Shown one piece after another: positions 21,284-32,287 of a stretch of 64,000 nucleotides of DNA. How positions within the stretch are numbered: the first letter of the stretch is position 1; each line of letters begins with the position of its first letter. This DNA is from Chimonanthus salicifolius (Eukaryota > Streptophyta > Magnoliopsida > Laurales > Calycanthaceae). The position numbers were made by a program, and so were the translations under genes. The DNA is taken from the NCBI GenBank assembly GCA_013350335.1, contig CM023540.1, forward strand, positions 45,491,222-45,555,221, read 5' to 3'. The notes under the pieces were generated by a model, which was not told where the DNA came from, did not search any database, and saw only the letters and a program-made list of their open reading frames with translations.

Positions 21284-22650
21284 CAGAGGCCCGACCTAAC
21301 TATAAGGTAAGGTAGGCCTGGGGCTTAGGTCCCCATTTGAAAAAGGCCCCACGACTAAGCCTGTTTGGCTTAGACCAGGGGTATAAATCTCGGCCGATAT
21401 GCACAGTATCGGCAAGAGAAAAAAATTGGCCGAATATCTGTCGATTTCTTCTTCTTCTTTTTTTTTTTAAAAAAAAAGAATATCGGTTGTGGGCCCGTCC
21501 GATATCTTGGCCGATATTTGTCCATATCGGATGAATATCGGTCTAGATATCGGCCGATATTTTTTTTTATTTAAAAAAAGAGCCTTTTTTATTTTTTTAA
21601 ATGAATTTTTTTTTAAAAAAAAGACACCTAGATTTCAAAAAAAAATTGAGGGGAGAGAAAAGATCTCGGTCGATACGAAAATTCGGCCGGAATCTCGGTT
21701 TGGCTGAATTTTCGACCCCTGGCTTAGATAAAAAATGGTGAAACCATTTGCAATGGGAGGAAATATGAAGTGTTCAATTTTTTAGGGATTCGTCAAGTTT
21801 TTTTTTTTTTGAATTATGATAAGATATTTGGTAATAATACTCTACAATTGAAATGAGACTAGTTTTAGTAGAGGTATTCATCGAGAGTTAGAACCTACTT
21901 TAAGAAAATACTCAACCATTCAACTGAAGATCTCCAATTTTGATCATAGACCTAAAGAATCTTTCATCTAATAAGTGGATCAAATATTTCAAAAATTACA
22001 TATGTTGGCAAAGAGATGTAAGGGCCACAAAGCTAAAAAAATTCTGTAATTTCAAGTACTCAAGAGTCAAGAGGGGCCTCTTCCGTTTATAAAACAAGCA
22101 ATTGATTAAAGTACTTTGATGAGGGGAATGTATTTCAAGGGATTTTCTTAGCCATTTCTAGGTAGTGTTCGCATTTTCTGTGGATGTCGATTTATGAATT
22201 TGTGGGGCTAGGATTTTGAATTATTTTGTGCTTCTGTTGGTTTAAGTTTGTGGCTATAAATTTGTATTTAACAATATATTTCCTCTCTGCAGATCATGTT
22301 GTGACTTTTAATTTAGAGATTTTTGGTGAATTGGTAGAATAATATAGAACATTGCAACCATTCATCAATTCTCTTATTTTCACAGTGTCAGGTTTTGTTG
22401 TTCTTTGACTTTTCAATTTAGTTCATTTTTATTTTTCATTAATTTAAAGATTAAATGAATTAGCCATATTATCTAATTAGTAATTTTGCATCTCAAAAAG
22501 CGAGAAAAATAGATTTTAGATAATTTTTTTATTATATATAATTAACCCTTTAATTAAATATTACTGATAATAATATATTAAATACCAAAAGCCTCATTCA
22601 GATTTTTCACCTTAGGCCTCAACATGTGTCGAGCCGGGCCTACTTCCACA
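21284..22650 (+). mobile_element. hAT-family element, sister of the 15.5-20.5 kb copy
   Basis: The ends are GAGGCCCGACCTAACTATA and CGAGCCGGGCCTAC, an imperfect inverted pair. TTCCACA stands directly outside both ends (before 21286 and from about 22644). Subterminal GGTAGGCCTGGGGCTTAGG and CACCTTAGGCCTC match the sister's ends. A relic of the hAT C-terminus, TAGTAATTTTGCATCTCAAA, lies at about 22470 and matches 20315-20340. A hAT MITE of another family (21376-21721) is inserted near the left end. Confidence 0.65.
21376..21721. mobile_element. Non-autonomous hAT MITE, ATCGGCCGAT family, copy 3
   Basis: This 346-bp member has the cleanest ends: CAGGGGTATAAATCTCGGCC at the left and GGCTGAATTTTCGACCCCTG at the right, with CAGGGG/CCCCTG as the inverted terminus. 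The flanks GCTTAGAC (21368-21375) and GCTTAGAT (21722-21729) match at 7 of 8 bases. CGGCCGATAT motifs occur near 21392, 21509 and 21550. Poly-T and poly-A tracts fill the centre. Confidence 0.85.
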
Positions 22651-22884
22651 TGCATATAATGATACGAAAATGTGTTTAGAAATTCATAATTAGTATAAAA
22701 TGCAAGAAATAGAAGTCCCCAAGCTTCCGACCTTAGAACTGAAGTTCGATTTGGTCATTTTGGTCTTTAGAAGCTATGAAATGGGAATCTCATGACTCAA
22801 ATGCAATATATATGAAAATGTAATTTATGTGAAAAGGGCAAAAGATATGGCCTTCTATGCCTCTGCTATATGTTTTCACTTGTG

Positions 22885-23085
22885 ACTATTAGGGTTTTTT
22901 TTTTATGAGTAAGGTGTCTAGGCCTCTTACCGCAGTCGATTAATTTTTAGGGCACATGCAAGCCTCTCTATTTATATACAACAAGTAATTCTACGAAGAG
23001 TGACTCTTTAAAATAGAGTGAGAATTGAACTCTGAACTTCCATTTTCTAAGGCGGGTTTCTACTCATCTCTCCAACTCCGGTCGG
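22885..23085 (-). repeat. SINE copy 6, near full length
   Basis: On the minus strand: GGAGTTGGAGAGATGAGTAG (box-A region), box B AGAGTTCAATTCTCAC, AAAGAGTCACTCTTCG, AGAGAGGCTTGCATGTGCCC, GGTAAGAGGCCTAGACACC, and an A tail (Ts at about 22895-22903). Confidence 0.7.
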
Positions 23086-23750
23086 CTATTAATTTTTTTT
23101 TCTTGAAAATATGTAGCGGAAGAAAAGAAGAGGGTAAAAGGAAAAAGGAAAGAACTAAATGAAATGAGAAGTCTAGGGAAGAAATGTCTCACGAGGGCCC
23201 TTGCAATGGGGGCAATGATGAATGGAAGAGAAAAAATGGCCAAACCCGCATGCATGAGAATGATTAGGGAGAGCATTCTAAAGGGGGATAAGATCCTCAT
23301 CCTATAGAGAGAGAGGGACTTTTAAAGAATTTGGGTAAGACCTGAATGCTCCTCCTAAATGTTAGTTATCCCTAGGGTTTGCTTGTTACATCTCCTTCCT
23401 CTGTCTAAACACATCTAATTGTTATGATTCTAGACTAGGCAATATTGATTTTTTTGTCTAGCCTCAACCTCAAATATGTGTAGGATTTCTTTGATCTTTT
23501 GGCAGTTTGAAGAGTCTAATTTTCAATATTATCAGGTGATTGGCAAATTGTAATTGTGAAATTTTTGGACAATCAGTCAACATTTGTTTAGGCTTGAGCT
23601 TCTTTTCTCGACTATTTTTTCAAAAGGTACACTGGATTCTCTCCACATATTATACACAAGCAGTGGCTTAGAGGATCACCTTGTCTTAGTCCCTTTGAAA
23701 GGTGGTTATTTCGAAGGGCCGCTATCGATTAAGATTTGAACTACACATAT
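23086..23750. other. Intergenic DNA
   Basis: No gene is seen. An open frame on the minus strand at 23064-23300 is hydrophobic but has no family pattern. Confidence 0.35.
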
Positions 23751-24085
23751 TCACAGATACCGTTCTCTGGATATTAATGGCGATTGATAATATCGGCATA
23801 TTTGCAAATTCTTGGACTTTTACAAGAAAATTAATGAGAAAATCTCATGGAAAATATAATATTTAAAAATAATAAAATATTATTAAAATAAAATATCAAT
23901 ATGGAATTTATCAGTATTTTACTAGGAATTTATTAAAAATGTATCGGAATATTATCGTGATATTACTATTTATCACAAATTTATCAAGAATTTACCGCAG
24001 TGCCAATAAATCTCGGGATATTAATGACAATAGGTATTTTGCCAATAAAAATATAGTAATTTAAAAATATTGGAGATATTTGTGA
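23751..24085. mobile_element. MITE, TCACAAATATCTC family, copy 1
   Basis: The left end TCACAGATACCGTTCTCTGG and the right end GGAGATATTTGTGA are inverted. The element aligns over its length with the copy at 57486-57849 (GATATTAA(T/C)GGC(G/A)ATTG, AAAATCTC(A/G)TGGAAAATAT, TATCACAA/TCTCGCAA). The flanks CATAT and CATCC match only partly, so the target duplication is worn. Confidence 0.6.
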
Positions 24086-24264
24086 CATCCATAGTGATGC
24101 ATTGTTCAATCATCCTTAAGCTTGATGGTCGAACTCCATTTGATGAAGACATTGAAGAAACAAATTCCATTTGTTCAAATCATAAGGCTTTTACACATCA
24201 AGTTTTGCTACAAAACCACTTTGTTCTCTTTTTTTTCTTTTCTTTTCTTTTTCATTGATTTCAA

Positions 24265-24840
24265 GAATTCATAAGCAAACATATGTTATCAAGAGTTTGT
24301 CTTCCCTTGACAAAAAGCATTTTGGTAGAGAAAAATAAGAATAGGAAGCACTAACTTCAGCTTATCAAACTAGATTTTTTATATGATTTTACATGAAAAT
24401 TCTCATAGATTGATTGGCCTTAATTGAGACTTCACCTCAGGACACTTCTTTTTGGGAACAAGAATAACAAATGTGTGATTTGTGCTCAAGGAACAGTTAC
24501 TGTTATGGCAAAATTGTGAACCATTAGAAGTCCAATATGTTTATAAAAGAATTCTTAAAAACTGTTTGGTCCTGGGGATTTAGCTGGCTGATGGAAAATA
24601 ATGCTTTTTTCCCTTCTTGTTCATTAGGAATGCAAGTGAAGCTTGTTTTAAAATTCTCATCAACTCTTATTTTTACCAATTTGGCAAAATCATGAATCCC
24701 AAAGGGCCAGTCTCTTCGCCGATGAATCACTTCTTGAAGTACGATAATATAAGAGATTCTTTATCAACTTGGAATCAACCCAAATTCCCTATTCATTCTT
24801 TAGTTTTGAAGACCAGAATATCATGGTAGATGTTGACACT
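24265..24840 (-). pseudogene. L1-type LINE reverse-transcriptase fragment, heavily broken
   Basis: Conserved plant LINE blocks appear in order on the minus strand but in different frames: KKALFSISQ followed by an AKSPGPN-like turn (24560-24610), NHTFVILVPKKKCPEVKSQL then RPINL (24400-24480), and FVKGRQTLDNI (24290-24320). They match the start of the reverse-transcriptase domain (the xGPDGF turn, the IPKxxxP block, the xFVxGRxxxDN block). Many stops and frameshifts separate them. No YxDD block follows, because the sequence ends into unrelated DNA. Confidence 0.7.
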
Positions 24841-25007
24841 AATTTTTTTTGCAAAATTGTCTCCAATCACATACTTTACCCTTAATGGTTTCAGCAAACA
24901 AGACATCAAAATACAATAAAAGAAAGTAAAATTCATGAAAGATTTGCTTGATCTAGACCTTCTACGGTTTGAATGATCTGGTGGATAAAAAAAGTATTGA
25001 ATTTTTT

Positions 25008-25078
25008 TTTTTTTTGACGACTTGTCCAGGAGTTTCACCTATATTGAGACAAGAGACAATTTTAACTTGACTAGTCCT
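25008..25078 (-). repeat. SINE copy 7, tail part, cut by the copia element
   Basis: A T run (25005-25015, the A tail on the minus strand) is followed by GACTTGTCCAGGAGTTTCACC, trimmed here to its match with copy 2 (GTTGTCCAGACATCTCACC). The sequence stops at GTCCT (25074-25078), the copia target duplication. The head of the same SINE resumes at 44354 after the second GTCCT. Confidence 0.6.
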
Positions 25079-25659
25079 TGTTAGACTGCTATTTGTATGG
25101 GATTGAGATTTGGGCAAAAAATCTACAGTTTAATAACATAGAGTTTTCGTTATAATACCCAATATATAAACAGTAATTCAATCCTCTGTCATTATTCCAC
25201 AAGACCTTAAATCATTTATATTTTACAGAAATATTATAAACATAATTATTATCATAATCATAATGTAGAAATTAATTAATCATAATATAAACCATACCAG
25301 AGTCCATCGCTTAATTAATTGACACTTTCAGTGTTAATCTTTGAGTGTATTTGCTATGGATAATTCCTGCAAATACCATGCAAAATGGAGAAATAGATGC
25401 CTTGGTTTTATCTCACTTTCTCTTCCTTCATTCTCTGTTTTCATGTGCCTTAGGTGATGGAAATTTTGTTGCAAAGAAAAACTATAATGAGCAAAGAGAG
25501 GACCCTTGGCAGTTATGTTTTCTTTAATACCTCTTCCCATCAAAGAGGTTGTAACCAACCCATCTCTTCATAAGTGTCGTGTCTTTTATTTTGAATATGG
25601 ATCCATGGTTTTGACTTAAGTTAAATGGGTCTTATAATGTGGGTCAATAAAGTATTACA
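25079..25659 (-). repeat. Copia 3' LTR (left)
   Basis: The 581-bp repeat begins TGTTAGACTGCTATTTG and ends GTCAATAAAGTATTACA on the plus strand. It pairs with 43790-44353, with scattered substitutions and a small deletion in the right copy near 43945. Confidence 0.9.
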
Positions 25660-25960
25660 TTCTCCCTCTTGCCCATATTAACATCATCATTAAGTCAAAA
25701 CAAGGATAACATAAGGTGCGCATATAATCCATATTCAAATAAATATAATGCAGTCATCATCATGATACTAATACTAAGTGACGCACAAGTGCGAGCAATG
25801 GCGGTTGCACATCATCTTGTCCAACATGTTCCATTCCATTAGCTATAACACAAGTGACCCACTTAATATAGCTCTTAAGTGAGAAATTTTACATAATGGT
25901 CCACATAAGTGTCTTAATAAAAGGACTATTCCTGTTAGTGATAAGTAATCACACATAATG
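25660..25960 (-). other. 3' internal region of the copia element
   Basis: This 300-bp non-coding part lies between the left LTR and the nested element. It starts with the polypurine tract (25660-25675 on the minus strand). It continues at 38732 beyond the nested element. Confidence 0.75.
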
Positions 25961-27059
25961 TGTAACGACCCGTCCCACTATGGTCACGTTAAAACTGATA
26001 CGAACTCGTAAAGCTGATCCAATACAATTTTATATATATATATATTTTTTCTTTTAAGGGGGAGATACCACTCCCGCAACCCACACTAACCATAGCAATC
26101 CGCCAATAAACCAAAAACCATAAGCATCAATCATGATTACAAATTATAGAATCATTCTATTATTACATTCATCCAACTTAATGAAATGTACACATGTCTC
26201 AAATACATTGGCAAGTCTCCAATTACAAAATAAAACCATGACAAATACAAAGCTGCAACTCTACGCCCAATGTCTGATTGAGGGTCCCGCCGACCCTTCC
26301 TCTATGAAGTACCTGTGAGGTAAGGGGGTGAGCTCTACATGCCCAGTGAGGGAACACATGCATCATAAGTCATCAAGCACACACTGCACATAATCATATG
26401 GACATATCAATGTCTAAGATATCTACATGCATAACCATACAAATGTGTGCCCTACCCCTAGCACATAGGCCCACGTCAGCCATGCCTCTAGGACATCCTC
26501 TAACCAACCGAACGCAACTCCCTTATATGCCCAACCGCAACAGTCCACCCATCCACGGTTACGCAGACTGATCCTCAGTCAGATTGGGGTCTCTAGTCTT
26601 CAACTAGACCTATGACCCTCTCATGACAACCTGCACATATACCACGACCAACTCAAGAATCGGACTCACTAGAGTCCCAAACTGATTACCACATGGGAGT
26701 AACCACCTCACCAATCCTCAACGAACTGCCAAACAAACTCATCTATGGTCTCATCAACCAAGCACCAGAGTCTCGATAGTCAAACCCATAACCTTGGACC
26801 CTATATGTTGGTCTCCACACGACTGATGTATCCACCTCTCACAGAATTCTATAGGTCTTCTACCAAGTGAGCCGGCCGAACTTACTCGTTAGGCACCCAT
26901 AAATTCCTGGTGAGTCAACACCCACAACACAAGTCTCAACAATGAACCCCAATACTATAACGCGGATAAACACACTACCACATCGCACCACAGGCTGTCC
27001 CCACCATACAGGTGTCCTAACCTGGAATATCTCATCACATCACATCGCACCACCCCTCG

Positions 27060-27745
27060 ATCAATGAGCGGGCGAGCACATCTTCAGCCTACTCGGTCAT
27101 CTGGGGAATCACAAACCATACCAGCGGGAGCTGTCCCTCACCGCATCGTCCCTCGACCTAGGCGAGCACCTACTCAGCCTAATCGGTCATCCAGGGAATC
27201 ACAAACCATACCAGTGAGAGCTGTCCCTCACCGCATTGTCCCTTGACCTAGGCGAGCACCTCCTTAGCCTACTCGGTCATCCAGGGAATCACAAACCATA
27301 CCAGCGGGAGCTGTCCCTCACCGCATCGTCCCTCGACTTAGGCGAGCACCTCCTCAGCCTACTCGGTCATCTAGGGATCACAACTATGCCAGCGGGAGCT
27401 GTCCCTCACCGCTCCGTCCCTTGACCTAGGCGAACACCTCCTCAGCCTACTCGGTCATCCAGGGAATCACAAACCATACCAGCGGGAGCTGTTCCTCACC
27501 GTATCGTCCCTCGACCTAGGCGAGCACCTCCTCAGCCTACTCGGTCATCTAGGGATCACAACTATGCCAGCGGGAGTTGTCCCTCACCGCTCCGTCCCTT
27601 GATCTAAGCGAGCACATCTCCTCAACCTACTCGGTCATCCAGGGACCACAATGCATACTTGCGGGAGCTGTTCCTCACCGCACCATCCCTCAACCTAGGC
27701 GAGCACCTCCTCAGCCCACTCGGTCATCTAGGGATCACCTCACCC
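27060..27745 (+). repeat. 88-90-bp tandem repeat in the left LARD LTR
   Basis: About eight units contain GCGAGCACCTCCTCAGCCTA, CTCGGTCATC, AGGGAATCACAAACCATACC and GGGAGCTGTCCCTCACCGC. ACTCGGTCAT starts at 27091, 27181 (AATCGGTCAT), 27271, 27361 and 27449, so units are 90 or 88 bp. Two unit types alternate: GGGAATCACAAACCATACC and GGGATCACAACTATGCC. Apparent proteins across the array are repeat artefacts. Confidence 0.85.
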
Positions 27746-28553
27746 ATCACACATTCGGGTATCGGAACCGCAAGTGGCTTCTAAGGTTACCTTGGGTGAA
27801 CCAACATTCAGACTGATGGCCTATCTAGGGTTAACATAATTACTTCCCAATTAGTCCTTATCTGGAACTCCCAGGCACCTTGTTCTCTAACTCAGATTAC
27901 ACCTCTCTCATAGGTGTGTTTGAGAAACACTAGACGGACCGACCATTTGATCCATGCAAGGGGGTATAACTATCCATTTCTAATCACAAGGGAGTCTGAA
28001 TCCCAACCACGCGTCTACTGTGCGGTCCCACATAACATCGGCACCCTAACTACCCGACAAGCTAGGGGGAGTCTCTAGATCCTGATGTGGCCTAGTACCC
28101 ATGCCCCACCGGCATCCCACATATGTTAGCTATATGCATGTACAAATACCGCTACACATACTATTAACATAGTTCATTGTATAATAATCAGATGCATATA
28201 TATATCATTATCTATCACGGGTTGGCATGTTAACATCCAAGCATGTTATAATGTCTAGCAGTCCAAACTAATCATCATATAGTCATATGGCATTTTATCA
28301 CCACATTACATCACAACATGATCAAACATATACCACCACATATCATATATTCACATGCTGACATCTTAACATATTATCAACCAAAATAAACTCTGATCAT
28401 GTCGCTCACAATCAATCAATTATGACATCAATTAATCAATTCATATATGCCTCTGCGGGCATCGGATACGAATACACCTGGATGGGGGCCCACCACATAA
28501 TGGTATCAACAGTTCCCTTGCCGAGTGGCTCATAATACGGAGGAGCCCCATTC

Positions 28554-31098
28554 TGTAACGCCAACCCCTTTTTCACTAGCTTTTCGAAAATCAGAGTCTA
28601 TTTTTTTTTGAAATGGAGAGTGAGAGAGGGCGCGGACGTCACGACACGAGTTAAGTCCGAGCTTCTAAAGCCCGGCCCTTAACTGGCCAACCCCACGCGT
28701 GCGCGGAACTAAGTCCACGAGAACGGTTCGCGCATACATTCCATTTATTTATGTACATTCCAAGTCCAAAAATTTATTCATACTTAGATCCATTTGATCA
28801 TGACCTAGTATCATAAAATCAGCCACCTATTATTTAATTTTGAAAAACATTTAATCCCATATGTCCTTTCACATTTGGCCCTAAAGGTGGCCCACAAATG
28901 GATCATGGCTCACCTTTATGGATGCCATTTTAAAGACTAATGTTTTGTCCAAAACATAATCCATTTTAAAATTACTAACCTTCATTCATTTTGGCCCTTT
29001 AAAAACCCATATCATACATTTTGTAAATCCATTTAAATTTTACCATTTACTTACCCAAATTTCCATTTGCTTAACCACATGTATAAACCATAACTTAGCC
29101 CACAATTGACCTAAAAACATGGGTCATGGGTTCGGCCATACACCATGGCCAAACCCATGATGTCATTCCCTCATTTTTAACTTGGATCCTTTATCACATT
29201 TAAAGTCCATTTACACTACCAACATTTCCTCACTATCTCCACAATTCAAAAATATTTAATCCACCATTTCCATCCTTTAATACCCATTTAAAAATCACAT
29301 ACCCTACTCATAATTTTCAAACCTTAGAAACCATTAATCATTGAGCATTTAAGAGTCCTAACCCTCATGGATCACTAACTATGGGGTTCGGCCACCTTGT
29401 ATGGCCGAACCCTATAGTCCATGATTTCTTTAAAACATCATACCTCCATTTCAATTAAATCATCCATTTAAATCACCATTTTCATCCCATTTAAACATCA
29501 CATTCTATACTCAATAAATCCATTTAAATCTATCATTTTTCTCCATTATCTTTAAACCTTATAATCTTAATAAATTACCCATTATTCACCATGGGGTTCG
29601 GCCATGCTACATGGCCGAACCCTATGGTCATCCATTCATTCCATTCTATGCCTTTCAAGGCCATGAAAGATCATCCATATTTTCATGAAATTTCTTATTT
29701 AAAACCTCTTAAAAAAAAATCATCAATCACTTAGCATTTATGAACCCTAACCCTTTCTCCATATTTTTCTATAATTCCGTCATCCATCATCTACTTACCC
29801 ACCATGGGGGGGTTCGGCCATGCTACATGGCCGAACCCTATGGCTCACAATTCTTCCAATTTTTATACAATCCCATGCTTAAAAATTTAAATACAAACCA
29901 TCCATAATCCATTTCTTAGCCTTCCATTTGATGGATCTAAGATCCAAGGCCCATGATGTTTTTGGCCATTATCTAATAAATGGATTCCATTTTTAACCAT
30001 AAACAAAAATCTAAACTCTTGTTTAGAAATACTTACGGATCCGACGGCACCTCCGGTCTTTCTTTTTCCTCTTGATTCCCTTAGCCTCTTTTCTTCTTCC
30101 TCTCCTTGTTTGATCGGCTAGATGTGCTTGATCAATGGTGAAACATGCTTGGATCGGCTAAGGTAGATGGGGTTTAGGTTGAGAGAGGGAGAGTATGGAG
30201 ATGAGGGAGAGATCTTCAAGGGTCTTGGTGGCCCAAAGCTTGCCTTCTCCTTCTCTTTTCTTCTCTTCTCTTTCTAAGTTTTTCTTCTAAGTTTTTTTTT
30301 TTCTTTCTTGAAAGGTACGGGACGGTTTTTTTTTTCTGTGTGTGAAGAGAGAGAGAGAGAGTGAAATGGTTTGTTTGGAAAGATATGGAGATGGGTGGAG
30401 TAGCCTACACTCAAACATTCATTTCCTCGCCAACCAACATGGGCATTAATGGTGGTGGTTGGGATAAAACCACCACTTAAGCCCATGGTTTCATTTTTGT
30501 GTTTCTTAGGAGTGGTTTGTGTTTGTTTGAGGGGTTTTGACCATTTGACCAATTTAGATTAAGTTCATTAACTTAGATCACTTGATCCCTAGGTTAATTT
30601 AATTAGTCATTTTCCACTTAATTTAATCTTATTAAGTTCCCTCTAAGATCCACCCATGGTCAACCATGGTGGTCAGCCCCACTACTTTTGGGTCCACACG
30701 CCACCTCAATGGGTGAGGTGGAGGTGGGCTCCATTGGCCTTGTTACCTTGGTCCATTTATCACCTAACTTAGGTGATTTAAATTTTATTAAATGTATCCC
30801 TCTTATTGGATCACCATCGGACCCATGGCCCAATTAAATTTTTGTCTTACCCATTTACCTTTGGGCTTAGCTACCATGGCTCATTGGGTCCCATATGGCC
30901 CTTTGACCCAAATTGACCATCTTTGACCGAATTACTTCCCATTGACCCATCAAATGGATTTCATCCAATCTATGGCCCAATTGGGCCATTCTTGGACCCT
31001 TGTCCCAAAGTTGATCCATTTGGCGTTTCATCACATCAAATTCCAAATTAAAATAATTAAATGCCAAATATATTGATTCGAAAATTCGGGCTATTACA
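28554..31098. mobile_element. Solo-LTR-like element B, 2.5 kb, inside the LARD LTR
   Basis: The ends are TGTAACGCCAACCCC and CGGGCTATTACA, with a perfect 5-bp duplication CATTC (28549-28553 and 31099-31103). The right LARD LTR has the uninterrupted site near 37530 (CCCATTCGCTTCATTTT), which proves the borders. The first part matches element A at 16371 (AAAATCAGAGTCTATTTTTT, GACGTCACGACACGAGTTAA, CCTTAACTGGCCAA). No gag, pol, internal primer-binding site or second LTR is seen. It carries four GGTTCGGCCAT hairpins, a CTCCGGTCTTTC segment near 30050 and a GA microsatellite at about 30345-30362. Confidence 0.88.
29126..29842. repeat. Four hairpins GGGGTTCGGCCAT...ATGGCCGAACCC in element B
   Basis: The hairpins lie at 29126-29158, 29381-29415, 29591-29625 and 29804-29842. 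The best have arms of about 14 bases (ATGGGGTTCGGCCAT with ATGGCCGAACCCTAT) and a GCTAC loop. The first carries one arm mismatch (ATGGCCAAACCCAT). They sit 200-250 bp apart in otherwise AT-rich sequence. Confidence 0.88.
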
Positions 31099-32287
31099 CA
31101 TTCGCCGCATTTTGTACCCGCACATTTGATAGGAAAGTAAGATGCATAGATGCATGCTAAAAGTGGTGGTAAGTTCTCTCACCTGTGTGTGTCTTTCGAA
31201 ATCCAAGATATAAAACAGGCTGCAAGGTTGGGGAAGCGATGCACGGGCTACAGGGCTGAAGAAACCGAGACGGGTCCGCAAGGCCGAGATGATCCCACAG
31301 ATCCGGCTGGTCTTGCATGCGGTCCAAAAACGATCTCTAAAATGGGCCAAGAACGAACTCAAAACAAGCCTGAAACGGGCCTAAGAAGGGCTTGGGCCGG
31401 GCTCAAAACGAGATGGGCCTGAAACGGGCCGGGCTAAGAGACGAACTGGGCCACGAGCTGCTGGGCTTGGGCTGAATTGGGTCTAGCTTGAAAACTGGGC
31501 CTGGAACTCGGGCCCAAACCTGAACCCAGCTGAGTCAACTCGATGACTCGACCAAGTTGGCTCAGTAACCCGCCAGAAAACATGGAAAAGAAGAGAAAGA
31601 GGACACCAGAGAGATGGAGGGGAAAGCGAAGGGAAAAAGAGAAGGAAATGAGAGAAGCTCGAAGGAGGGTTACCTAAGATCGGTCACGATTGAGGGATCC
31701 GACTTCGGACGGTGTCAAATCCGGCGACTGAAGGTGGAGGGAGGGTCGCTGCAAACTGGAGTCTGCAGATCCGGGCTGAAATCGCAATCGGAGGTGGAAT
31801 CTGATAGGCGGACAGAGGAAGGGAAGGAAGAGAGAAGAAGGAGAGGGGAGGGAAGGGAGTGGCGGCGGCGGCTGAAGGAGAGCTAGGGTTTGATGAAAGG
31901 AGGGGGGAAAAGAAGATGAGAAGAGAGGGTGGAGATGCTGCTGCGGCGGCACTGTAGCTATGCGCTACAATGCTGCCGAAAATGGGATTTTAAGGGAGGG
32001 GTTAGGTTTAGGGTTTCCTTTCTTTCTTTCTTTTTTTTAAATAAAAATCTTCAATTTCCAAAATATTTAAAAAAAAAACTTGAAGTCAAATGAAAAACGT
32101 CGGGGGAAAAAAACGTGTGATTTTCAAACTTTTAATTATGACAGAAAATTCAATAATTCAAATTGCCAAATTGCCCTCTGAGTCTTCGAACTCAAAATCG
32201 GGCAAACCAGGACCCACCACAGAGCCCACACTCACCCCACTGCTACTAAGACCCTAAAACTCCGAAAAATCGGGTCAGGTCATTACA

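Larger units (their letters stand above)
25961..32287 (-). repeat. LARD 3' LTR (left), interrupted
   Basis: It matches 34738-38726 throughout, apart from the 2545-bp insertion at 28554-31098 and fewer internal tandem units. A short AT microsatellite lies at 26033-26048. The last kilobase contains a purine-rich stretch with an open frame that recurs in the sister LTR. Confidence 0.9.

Noticed and set aside
27060..27745. Regularly spaced repeats that might suggest a CRISPR-like array
   Set aside because: The units are head-to-tail with no unique spacers, lie inside an LTR of a plant retrotransposon and recur in the sister LTR.
27064..27816. Open frames of 60-80 codons across the LARD tandem repeats (also at 35921-36491)
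   Set aside because: They follow the 88-90-bp repeat, have a periodic Pro/Arg/Ser composition and change frame with unit length. They are repeat artefacts.
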